A stretch of 5,566 nt of DNA from assembly GCA_003228495.1 (NCBI GenBank), contig QIDY01000274.1, positions 1-5,566 on the forward strand, given 5' to 3'. The notes under the pieces are model-generated. The model did no database searches and had not been told where the DNA came from. It saw nothing but the letters and a program-made list of their open reading frames with translations. Each line of letters begins with the position of its first letter. Positions within the stretch are counted from its first letter, which is position 1. The position numbers and the translations under genes are program-made. Source of the stretch: Nitrospirota bacterium (GTDB taxonomy: Bacteria > Nitrospirota > Nitrospiria > Nitrospirales > UBA8639). Shown here piece after piece: positions 1 through 5,566 of the stretch.

Positions 1-255
1 CGTCACTTTAGTCGGCGTGACTTCCGCAAATCCCCACAGTACCGACATGAACTCCGTCTGTTCACCAACACGGTACTGCAGTTCGCCAATTCGCAATGTG
101 GTCAGAAAATGACAATGGCCTGGGAGGACGCCAAAGTCGCCTTCACTGCCGGGAGCGGAGACATAATCCACTTCCTGACTCAGCAGACGATGGTCCGGCG
201 TGACGACTTCCAGAAGAATCTTGCCGGCTGACACTGCTGTAGCAGAATGAGCCAT
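1..255 (-). CDS. atpC: ATP synthase F1 epsilon subunit (AtpC), 3' end cut off by the window
   Basis: The epsilon subunit belongs to the central stalk of F1. It binds gamma and the c-ring and, in many bacteria, inhibits ATP hydrolysis through a C-terminal helical domain. I translated 85 codons from the ATG at 253-255; the frame is open to the left edge. The visible part is the N-terminal beta-sandwich domain, with VVTPDHRLLSQEVDYVSAPG near residues 17-36, GDFGVLPGHCHFLTTL near 39-54, IGELQY, and WGFAEVTP near 75-82. Usual length is about 130-140 residues, so roughly the last 50 are missing and the inhibitory helices cannot be judged. The start overlaps the atpD stop by one base (TAATG), which points to coupled translation. 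The only Shine-Dalgarno-like bases are GGGA at 267-270, 11 bases from the ATG, which is weak. Identity follows from both sequence and position. Confidence 0.95.
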   Translation of the reverse strand, partial: MAHSATAVSAGKILLEVVTPDHRLLSQEVDYVSAPGSEGDFGVLPGHCHFLTTLRIGELQYRVGEQTEFMSVLWGFAEVTPTKVT

Positions 256-1712
256 TACACTTTATATCCCAATTTTTCAGCCTTCTCGATGGCTTCCTCA
301 ATCGGTCCCACCATATAAAACGCCTGCTCCGGCAGGTGGTCGTATTTGCCATCAACAATTTCTTTGAAACTTCGGACCGTATCGGCCAGTTTGACGTATT
401 TACCTGGTGTTCCTGTAAAAGCCTCGGCCACATGGAAGGGTTGCGACAAGAAGCGTTGTAATTTACGAGCTCGAGCAACTGTTTGTTTATCATCTTCCGA
501 CAATTCATCCATTCCCAAAATTGCAATAATGTCTTGCAAGTCTTTGTATTTCTGCAAGGTCCCTTGCACGCGTTGGACGACGCCATAATGTTCTTCACCT
601 AAAATGTGCGGATCCAAAATCCGAGATGTGGAATCCAATGGGTCCACGGCAGGATAAATACCCAACTCAGCCAAACCCCGAGATAACACGGTGGTCGCAT
701 CGAGATGCGCAAAGGCCGTAGCAGGCGCCGGGTCGGTCAAATCGTCGGCTGGCACATAAATGGCTTGAACCGAGGTAATGGATCCGCTCTTGGTGGACGT
801 AATGCGCTCTTGCAAAGTCCCCATTTCCGTTCCCAAGGTGGGCTGATACCCTACAGCCGATGGCATGCGGCCGAGCAGTGCGGAAACCTCTGACCCCGCT
901 TGCGTAAACCGAAAAATATTATCGACGAACAACAACACATCTTGATGTTCTTCATCACGGAAATATTCGGCAATGGTCAAGCCCGTTAAGCCCACCCGAA
1001 GTCGGGCACCCGGTGGTTCATTCATTTGACCATACACAAGGGCCGCTTTAGATTTTGTAAAATCCTTAGGATCAATAACCTTGGAATCTTGCATTTCGTG
1101 CCACAGGTCATTCCCTTCACGTGTGCGTTCCCCGACACCGGCAAATACCGAAAACCCACCATGGTGAAGGGCGATGTTATTGATCAACTCCATAATGATG
1201 ACGGTTTTCCCTACACCAGCGCCGCCAAAGAGACCGACCTTCCCACCTTTGGCATAGGGCTCTAGGAGATCGACAACCTTAATGCCGGTTTCTAAGACTT
1301 CTGTTTTGGTGTCTTGGTCTTCTAAGGATGGAGCGGGGCGGTGAATAGACCACCGTTTTTTTGTGGGAACCGGTCCGAACCCATCGACCGGATCACCTAA
1401 CACGTTCATGATCCGACCCAACGTTTCCTTTCCCACTGGAACGGAAATGGGCGCGCCGGTGTCGACCACTTCCAACCCACGAACCAACCCGTCGGTCGAG
1501 GACATGGCAATGGCGCGGACACGATTTTCTCCAAGATGCTGCGCAACCTCCATAGTCAGCTTGTCACTCGCCTCTCCGCCTTTCTCCCCTGTCCCTTGAG
1601 TAATCGTCAGGGCATTAAAAATATACGGGAGTTTACCAGGGGGAAATTCAATGTCGACCACCGGTCCAATGACTTGTACGACTTTTCCGTTTCCAGTATC
1701 GGTACCCACCAT
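255..1712 (-). CDS. atpD: ATP synthase F1 beta subunit (AtpD), catalytic
   Basis: Beta is the catalytic subunit of F1, making ATP from ADP and phosphate at three sites at the alpha/beta interfaces on the cytoplasmic face. The gene is complete at 485 residues; the family usually has 460-485. Visible motifs are the Walker A loop GGAGVGKT at 163-170, GERTREG at 194-200 with the expected catalytic Glu at 195, the Walker B strand LLFVDNIFRF at 260-269 with Asp264, the family signature PAVDPLDSTS at 354-363, and the gamma-contacting loop DELSEDD at 402-408, a conservative variant of DELSEED. The N-terminal barrel carries a small Gly/Glu-rich stretch near 39-49 that E. coli beta lacks. No key residue is missing. 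An AAGGAG site lies only 3 bases before the ATG, so the GTG at codon 2 (1707-1709) is a possible alternative start. It follows atpG by 66 bases and overlaps atpC by one. Confidence 0.98.
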   Translation of the reverse strand: MVGTDTGNGKVVQVIGPVVDIEFPPGKLPYIFNALTITQGTGEKGGEASDKLTMEVAQHLGENRVRAIAMSSTDGLVRGLEVVDTGAPISVPVGKETLGRIMNVLGDPVDGFGPVPTKKRWSIHRPAPSLEDQDTKTEVLETGIKVVDLLEPYAKGGKVGLFGGAGVGKTVIIMELINNIALHHGGFSVFAGVGERTREGNDLWHEMQDSKVIDPKDFTKSKAALVYGQMNEPPGARLRVGLTGLTIAEYFRDEEHQDVLLFVDNIFRFTQAGSEVSALLGRMPSAVGYQPTLGTEMGTLQERITSTKSGSITSVQAIYVPADDLTDPAPATAFAHLDATTVLSRGLAELGIYPAVDPLDSTSRILDPHILGEEHYGVVQRVQGTLQKYKDLQDIIAILGMDELSEDDKQTVARARKLQRFLSQPFHVAEAFTGTPGKYVKLADTVRSFKEIVDGKYDHLPEQAFYMVGPIEEAIEKAEKLGYKV

Positions 1713-1715
1713 ACG

Positions 1716-1721
1716 CTCCTT
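1716..1721 (-). promoter_or_regulatory. Ribosome-binding site of atpD (AAGGAG)
   Basis: AAGGAG is the strongest Shine-Dalgarno match in the window. It ends 3 bases before the annotated ATG at 1710-1712 and 6 bases before the GTG at 1707-1709. Three bases is shorter than usual and 6 is comfortable, so the true start may be the GTG. The protein would differ by one residue only. Confidence 0.75.
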
Positions 1722-1738
1722 GGTTGAAAAAGGTTGGA

Positions 1739-1762
1739 GAACAGTTTGTCACATAACTGTTC
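1739..1762 (-). repeat. 8-bp inverted repeat (possible mRNA hairpin) between atpG and atpD
   Basis: On the plus strand GAACAGTT at 1739-1746 is matched by its exact reverse complement AACTGTTC at 1755-1762, with an 8-base spacer. A further G·U pair could extend the stem in the mRNA. It sits in the middle of the 66-base atpG-atpD spacer, the longest gap inside the F1 operon. In the mRNA the stem is followed after about 9 bases by five U residues and then by the atpD ribosome-binding site. The stem is AU-rich and the U-run is not adjacent, so a full intrinsic terminator is unlikely. An mRNA processing, stability or translation-control element is possible; this is inference. Confidence 0.5.
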
Positions 1763-1778
1763 CTTGGCAACCCGTGAT

Positions 1779-2645
1779 TTATTTGAGGGCTTCAGCGCCT
1801 CCGACAATATCCATTAATTCTTTGGTAATGGCTGCCTGGCGAGTCTTGTTATAAAACAACGTCACTTTCTTAATCAATTCGCCGGCATTGCGTGTTGCAC
1901 CATCCATGGCCGTCATACGTGCAGCCTGTTCCGCTGCGGCCGATTCCAATAGTACACGGTAGGTTTGAATTTCAAAATGTTTGGGCAGTAGGGTCGCCAG
2001 CAGCTCCCCTTCATCCGGCTCATACAGGTAACCGCCTCCCAGTGATGGCGTATCACTTCCATGAAGGGATTCAATCGGGAGCAGTTTTTCTACGATCACT
2101 TCTTGCTGCATCACCGATTTGAATTCATTGTAGACGACATACAAGTGATCGAAGGTGCCCTCATGATATTGGGAGACAATATTCTGCCCAATATCCAGGG
2201 CATGCTCAAAACTGAGCCGGTCGAACACCCCACCCCATTCTTGACGAATCGACCAATCCCGCCGCCTAAAAAAATCAATGGATTTGCGACCCGTTAGGCT
2301 CACCGATACTTGTTTGCCTTGCTGCCGTTGCTCTTCTAAAAATTCGACCGCTCGGCGAAGAATATTGGCATTAAAGCCCCCACACAACCCACGATCACTG
2401 GTCACCACCAATAGTTCAAGCGAATTCCCATCACGCCGATGCAGGAGAGGATGCGAAGCACGATTCACGCGCTCGCTTAAATTACCCATGACCTCCCGCA
2501 ACTGATGCGCATAAGGCCTCGCCGCCAGAATGCGATTCTGAGCGCGCTTCAATTTCGACGCGGCCACCATTTTCATGGCCTTCGTAATTTTCTGCGTGTT
2601 TTTGAAGGAGGCGATTTTTCGCCTCAGACTTTGAAGACTTGCCAT
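1779..2645 (-). CDS. atpG: ATP synthase F1 gamma subunit (AtpG)
   Basis: Gamma is the rotor shaft. Its two long terminal helices form a coiled coil inside the alpha/beta hexamer and its foot sits on the c-ring with epsilon. The gene is complete at 288 residues, normal for the family. The N-terminal helix contains FKNTQKITKAMKMVAASKLK at 14-33. The Rossmann-like middle domain starts with LLVVTSDRGLCGGFN at 78-92. The C-terminal helix ends with the conserved ARMTAMDGATRNAGELIKK at 242-260 and YNKTRQAAITKELMDIVGGA at 265-284. A loop near 196-212 is Gly/Asp/Glu-rich, in a part that varies between species. The ATG at 2643-2645 gives the standard MASLQSLRRKI start. It lies 12 bases after the atpA stop and has no recognisable Shine-Dalgarno sequence, so translation probably depends on ribosomes finishing atpA. 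Confidence 0.98.
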   Translation of the reverse strand: MASLQSLRRKIASFKNTQKITKAMKMVAASKLKRAQNRILAARPYAHQLREVMGNLSERVNRASHPLLHRRDGNSLELLVVTSDRGLCGGFNANILRRAVEFLEEQRQQGKQVSVSLTGRKSIDFFRRRDWSIRQEWGGVFDRLSFEHALDIGQNIVSQYHEGTFDHLYVVYNEFKSVMQQEVIVEKLLPIESLHGSDTPSLGGGYLYEPDEGELLATLLPKHFEIQTYRVLLESAAAEQAARMTAMDGATRNAGELIKKVTLFYNKTRQAAITKELMDIVGGAEALK

Positions 2646-2657
2646 GGTTGAAGGGAC

Positions 2658-4178
2658 TTATGCGTCTTGGTCGTAACCTTTGGATTTTTTAAACTCGGCG
2701 ATAATCTGCTTGAGCTGGCTACCGAATTCGTCATCGATCTTCTTCTTCGCCACCACCTCTTCCCGAACCTTGGGATATTTTTCTTTGATGAAGGCCAGAA
2801 GATCCTGCTCAAACTCGCGGATTTTATTCACCGGAACATTATCAATCAGGCCATTGACCCCTGCGAAAATGGACAAGACTTGATCTGCCACTGACATGGG
2901 CTTGTATTGATCCTGCTTGAGCAGTTCCACCATCCGGGCACCCCGCGCCAGTTGCGCTTGCGTGGCTTTGTCCAATTCACTACCAAATTGTGCGAATGCC
3001 GCCATTTCCCGATATTGTGCCAAATCCAGCCTGAGCGTACCTGCAACCTGTTTCATGGTTTTTATCTGAGCGGACCCTCCGACGCGTGAGACCGATAAGC
3101 CCACATTAATCGCGGGTCGGATACCTGAATAGAACAGGTCGGCAGCCAGATAGATCTGTCCATCGGTAATGGAAATCACATTGGTGGGAATATAGGCAGA
3201 GACGTCACCCGCTTGCGTTTCAATAATCGGCAATGCCGTCAAGCTGCCACCGCCTTTTTCATTGCTCATTTTGGCGGCCCGCTCCAATAACCGGGAATGC
3301 AAAAAGAACACATCACCCGGATACGCTTCGCGTCCAGGAGGACGCCGAAGGAGAAGGGAAAGCTGACGATAGGCTGTCGCATGTTTGGACAAATCGTCGT
3401 ACACGATGAGCGCATGTTTGCCATTGTCCCGGAAATATTCAGCCATCGTGACACCGGCATAGGGGGAAAAAAATTGTAACGATGCCGAGTCGCTGGCTGT
3501 GGCCGACACGACCGTGGTGTATTCCATGGCCCCATGATCTTCTAATGTTTTCACCACACGCGCCACGGTAGAACGCTTTTGTCCAATAGCGACATAAAAA
3601 CAATAGACGCCCAGGCCTTTTTGGTTGATGATCGTATCCACAACAATGGCCGTTTTCCCTGTTTGACGATCGCCAATGATCAATTCCCGTTGCCCGCGAC
3701 CCACAGGAATCATGGCATCAATGGCTTTCAATCCGGTTTGAAGCGGTTCGCCCACCGATTGGCGGTCAACGACCCCAGGTGCCTTTATTTCGATCAGACG
3801 AGTTTCCGTTGCATTGATCGGTCCCTTCCCGTCAATGGGCATGCCAATCGCATCCACTACTCGACCCACCAACGCCTCGCCTACGGGTACTTCCGCAATA
3901 CGGCCCGTACGTTTGACGGGGTCTCCCTCACGGATCTCAGTATCCTCACCAAGGAGCACCACACCCACGCTGTCTTCTTCAAGGTTCAAGGCTACGCCGT
4001 ACAGCCCACCAGGAAATTCCAACAATTCACCAGCCATGGCACCTTCCAGTCCATAGACTTTGGCAATGTTGTCACCCACCTGGATGACATAGCCCATTTC
4101 TTTCACGTCGACGCGCTGGTCAAACCCCTTGATTTTTTCTTTAATGATAGAGCTGATTTCTTCCGCTTTGATCTGCAT
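2658..4178 (-). CDS. atpA: ATP synthase F1 alpha subunit (AtpA)
   Basis: Alpha alternates with beta in the F1 hexamer. It carries non-catalytic nucleotide sites and supplies an arginine finger to the catalytic sites. The gene is complete at 506 residues, close to the usual 500-515. The N-terminal segment (about 1-25), which binds delta in the family, is followed by the barrel domain at about 26-95, the Walker A loop GDRQTGKT at 169-176, the Walker B region HALIVYDDLSK at 255-265, the signature PAINVGLSVS at 355-364 with the expected arginine finger Arg365 in SRVGGSAQ, and the helical C-terminal domain. The Gln in the P-loop (GDRQTGKT) is the usual alpha mark and separates it from beta. The last 35 residues are rich in Lys, Asp and Glu. 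It starts 3 bases after the atpH stop, behind a good ribosome-binding site. Confidence 0.98.
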   Translation of the reverse strand: MQIKAEEISSIIKEKIKGFDQRVDVKEMGYVIQVGDNIAKVYGLEGAMAGELLEFPGGLYGVALNLEEDSVGVVLLGEDTEIREGDPVKRTGRIAEVPVGEALVGRVVDAIGMPIDGKGPINATETRLIEIKAPGVVDRQSVGEPLQTGLKAIDAMIPVGRGQRELIIGDRQTGKTAIVVDTIINQKGLGVYCFYVAIGQKRSTVARVVKTLEDHGAMEYTTVVSATASDSASLQFFSPYAGVTMAEYFRDNGKHALIVYDDLSKHATAYRQLSLLLRRPPGREAYPGDVFFLHSRLLERAAKMSNEKGGGSLTALPIIETQAGDVSAYIPTNVISITDGQIYLAADLFYSGIRPAINVGLSVSRVGGSAQIKTMKQVAGTLRLDLAQYREMAAFAQFGSELDKATQAQLARGARMVELLKQDQYKPMSVADQVLSIFAGVNGLIDNVPVNKIREFEQDLLAFIKEKYPKVREEVVAKKKIDDEFGSQLKQIIAEFKKSKGYDQDA

Positions 4179-4181
4179 GGA

Positions 4182-4724
4182 TTACCCCTTCGTCAACAAC
4201 TGATTCTGCATGCTGGTTAAGCGACCCAGCACGGTATTATCAAAAACTCGACTACCAATGTGTATTTTTAGACCAGCCATGAGATGCGATTCAACTTCAA
4301 ATACAACATCAACTGCTCGCCCAAGGGTTTCGCTAAGCTCACGTTTCACCTGCTCTTGCTCTGTCGCATCTAACGGTTTCGCGGAACTGACCCGGACTTG
4401 TTGAATCCCCTTTTGCTGATCGGCCAGATCCGAAAAGGCCTGGGAAATTTCAGGAAGCAATACAGCCCGATTGTTTTTCAGAAGTTGATTCAGAAAGTCG
4501 CGCATAATCGGAGGCGCTTGCATGCGCTGGCATATTTCCTCCAAAACCACTTGTTTTTCTTCAAATTTAAAGACAGGCGAAGCCAGAACATGTTGCAAGG
4601 CAGGGGTATCTTCTAGGCCTTGGGTTAAAGACCCCAAGGCATTTCGTGCGGGTTCGATGCCCGACTCATCGAGCAATTGGAAAAGCGCCGATGCATATCG
4701 ACGCCCAATGGTACTTTGGTTCAC
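4182..4724 (-). CDS. atpH: ATP synthase F1 delta subunit (AtpH)
   Basis: Delta sits on top of the alpha/beta hexamer and links it to the b-subunit stalk, so that the stator resists rotation. The gene is complete at 180 residues, the usual length. The N-terminal helical domain begins with GRRYASALFQLLDE at 7-20 and contains the conserved RDFLNQLLKNNR at 75-86. The C-terminal domain has GLKIHIGSRVFDNTVLGRL at 151-169, corresponding to the family's GG-x-IxIG and D-x-S/T-V-x-x-RL region, with Ala in place of the first Gly. The start codon is GTG (4722-4724). A TAA lies in frame two codons upstream, so no longer start is possible, and the next Met is at residue 68. No clear Shine-Dalgarno sequence precedes it. 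It is the first gene of the F1 operon, and the b-subunit gene (atpF) usually found upstream is absent. Confidence 0.95.
   Translation of the reverse strand: MNQSTIGRRYASALFQLLDESGIEPARNALGSLTQGLEDTPALQHVLASPVFKFEEKQVVLEEICQRMQAPPIMRDFLNQLLKNNRAVLLPEISQAFSDLADQQKGIQQVRVSSAKPLDATEQEQVKRELSETLGRAVDVVFEVESHLMAGLKIHIGSRVFDNTVLGRLTSMQNQLLTKG
4185..4190 (-). promoter_or_regulatory. Ribosome-binding site of atpA (AAGGGG)
   Basis: AAGGGG ends 6 bases before the atpA ATG and is embedded in the last two sense codons of atpH (Lys-Gly) just before its TAA. It can pair with the 16S rRNA tail over six bases if one G·U pair is allowed. It fixes the ATG at 4176-4178 as the atpA start. Confidence 0.75.
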
Positions 4725-4727
4725 GGT

Positions 4728-4751
4728 TTACAGAGAATCCAGGCAGCTCAT
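4728..4751 (-). other. Possible 7-codon leader ORF in the atpH 5' UTR
   Basis: An ATG at 4749-4751 opens a seven-codon frame (MSCLDSL) that ends at a TAA at 4728-4730. It is in the same frame as atpH, and its stop is separated from the atpH GTG by one codon (ACC). It lies downstream of the predicted promoter and would be in the transcript. There is no obvious ribosome-binding site in front of it. An ORF this short can arise by chance, so this is a candidate for stop-restart translation and not an established gene. Confidence 0.2.
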
Positions 4752-4787
4752 TTTGAATGGAAAATGGCGTGTTATATCAAGCGTTTG

Positions 4788-4816
4788 AACGTAGCATGGG
4801 TGCTAGAGCCTGTCAA
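4788..4816 (-). promoter_or_regulatory. Sigma70-type promoter for the atpHAGDC operon
   Basis: A perfect -35 box TTGACA (4811-4816) is followed after exactly 17 bases by TACGTT (4788-4793) as the -10 box, directly preceded by TGC, which fits an extended -10 (TGn). The -10 itself matches the TATAAT consensus at only 3 of 6 positions. Transcription would start near 4780-4782, giving a leader of about 56 bases before the atpH GTG. It is the best promoter candidate in the 161-base pyrF-atpH gap. I see no clear intrinsic terminator between pyrF and this promoter, so read-through from pyrF is also possible. No operator could be recognised. Confidence 0.7.
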
Positions 4817-4885
4817 CCGAATAGCGTTAAGAGAGTTGTGGGGGGCGGGAAACACCCATAATGATCAATTCGAGATAATCCAGGG

Positions 4886-5566
4886 TCAAGAAGCTGCCGG
4901 GGATTCCAGCGCTTCGGTAATTTCTTCTACGACATCCTGCGCCGCTGTTCGGGGAGACTCAGCATCCCGAATAGGTCGCCCGACCACCAGGTAATCAGAT
5001 CCACTTTGGATAGCCTCTCTTGGTGTCAGAACGTTTTTATGCTCGGCAGGGGAAGTTCCTGCGGGGCGGACGCCGGGTGTAACAATAAGAGGGTGGCTTT
5101 CATTAAATAATCCCCGAACAAAACTCACGAAACGACCCGATGCAATGAAACCATCGGCACCAGCTTCAAAGGTGCGAGAGGCTTTCCATTCAACATAGTC
5201 TTCGGGTTTTTTGAACGGCAGGCAATACCCCGTCCCATTATCGAGCATCGCATTGGCCTTCATCGTGGCTTCTTCCATATTAGACAGGAGGGTGAGGGAC
5301 AATAATTGGAGAGAAGCATCTCTCTTGGCACGTTTGGCCGTCTCAAACAACTTTTCAGATCCATGGAGGGTGACAAAATCTATTTTTTCACGAATAGCGA
5401 CTTGAATATAGCGTGTGACCGTTTCATCCACATCATCCTGAATTTTCAGGTCAAGGAATACTCTCATGCCTTTGGCTTTTAATTCTCGAACCACGCTCAG
5501 TCCTTCGGCCAAAAACAACTCCCATCCAACCTTGAAAAAGGTCACAATACCGTCTAATTGATTAAC
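4886..5566 (-). CDS. pyrF: Orotidine-5'-phosphate decarboxylase (PyrF), 5' end cut off by the window
   Basis: PyrF removes CO2 from orotidine-5'-phosphate to give UMP, the last step of de novo pyrimidine synthesis, in the cytoplasm. The frame is open to the right edge, giving 226 codons plus TGA; about 10-15 N-terminal residues are probably missing. The GTG at 5543-5545 codes for an internal valine, because the conserved strand VTFFKVGWELF continues upstream through VNQLDGI. Counting from the edge, the catalytic tetrad is visible as Lys12 (FKVG), Asp39, Lys41 and Asp44 (LDLKIQDD), with the same spacing as E. coli Lys44, Asp71, Lys73 and Asp76. The His common after the second Lys in the family's DLKxHD motif is Gln here. 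The phosphate-binding end has VTPGVRP at 162-168 and VVGRPI at 194-199. The barrel appears intact and active. It lies 161 bases upstream of atpH on the same strand, with no known functional link to ATP synthase. Confidence 0.95.
   Translation of the reverse strand, partial: VNQLDGIVTFFKVGWELFLAEGLSVVRELKAKGMRVFLDLKIQDDVDETVTRYIQVAIREKIDFVTLHGSEKLFETAKRAKRDASLQLLSLTLLSNMEEATMKANAMLDNGTGYCLPFKKPEDYVEWKASRTFEAGADGFIASGRFVSFVRGLFNESHPLIVTPGVRPAGTSPAEHKNVLTPREAIQSGSDYLVVGRPIRDAESPRTAAQDVVEEITEALESPAAS

Noticed and set aside
483..509. DELSEDD in place of DELSEED in beta as a functional oddity
   Set aside because: Asp for Glu is a conservative change in an acidic loop that tolerates variation, and the surrounding residues are fully canonical.
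143..598. 151-codon minus-strand frame across the end of atpD and the start of atpC
   Set aside because: It runs out of frame through two well-supported genes. Its Arg/Ser/Trp-rich translation resembles no family I recognise.
1725..1762. Inverted repeat plus T-run read as an intrinsic terminator between atpG and atpD
   Set aside because: The stem is AU-rich and the five-T run starts about 9 bases after it. Termination here would remove beta and epsilon, which the cell needs.
1607..1807. 66-codon minus-strand frame spanning the atpG-atpD gap
   Set aside because: It overlaps the ends of both genes in another frame, has no conserved content, and its first part is out-of-frame atpG sequence.
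3579..4220. 213-codon open frame on the plus strand opposite atpA and the end of atpH
   Set aside because: It is fully antisense to a strongly conserved atpA, has no recognisable motif and looks like a compositional shadow. Its His/Phe/Asp-rich content is what the reverse of atpA codons produces.
4837..4860. Possible intrinsic terminator after pyrF (GGG and CCC runs)
   Set aside because: Only 3-4 base stems can be drawn and no U-run follows, so it does not meet the pattern of an intrinsic terminator.
1..5566. Search for mobile elements, CRISPR, tRNA or a novel defence-type system
   Set aside because: No direct repeats, transposase, integrase, repeat-spacer pattern or tRNA-like fold was seen. 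Nearly every base belongs to a housekeeping gene or a short spacer.

Overview
The whole window is one co-directional block on the minus strand. Read in transcription order, from high to low coordinates, it holds the 3' part of pyrF (orotidine-5'-phosphate decarboxylase, cut by the right edge), a 161-base intergenic region with a good sigma70-type promoter, and the five genes for the F1 sector of a bacterial F-type ATP synthase. These are atpH (delta), atpA (alpha), atpG (gamma), atpD (beta) and atpC (epsilon, cut by the left edge). Their order is the canonical bacterial F1 order.

The organism is a bacterium. Base composition looks close to balanced by eye. The subunit sequences (the alpha N-terminus, the beta stretch around the P-loop, the WGFAEV segment of epsilon) look most like Nitrospirota or Desulfobacterota-type lineages. 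A Nitrospira-like bacterium of moderate GC is my best guess, but this comes from remembered family resemblance and not from a search. No mobile element, tRNA, rRNA, CRISPR or foreign-looking gene is visible.

The genes work together as one machine. Alpha and beta form the catalytic hexamer, gamma is the rotor shaft, epsilon binds gamma and the c-ring, and delta ties the hexamer to the peripheral stalk. The membrane Fo genes (a, c and b subunits) that precede atpH in many bacteria are absent, and pyrF stands in their place. The Fo genes must therefore lie elsewhere, giving a split F1/Fo arrangement.

Gene spacing is tight: 3 bases for atpH-atpA, 12 for atpA-atpG, 66 for atpG-atpD, and a 1-base TAATG overlap for atpD-atpC. 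The ribosome-binding sites are clear only in front of alpha and beta, the two subunits needed in three copies. They are poor or missing for delta, gamma and epsilon, which are needed once. An 8-bp inverted repeat sits between atpG and atpD. I found no previously undescribed biological system. The points of interest are regulatory and organisational details of a housekeeping operon.
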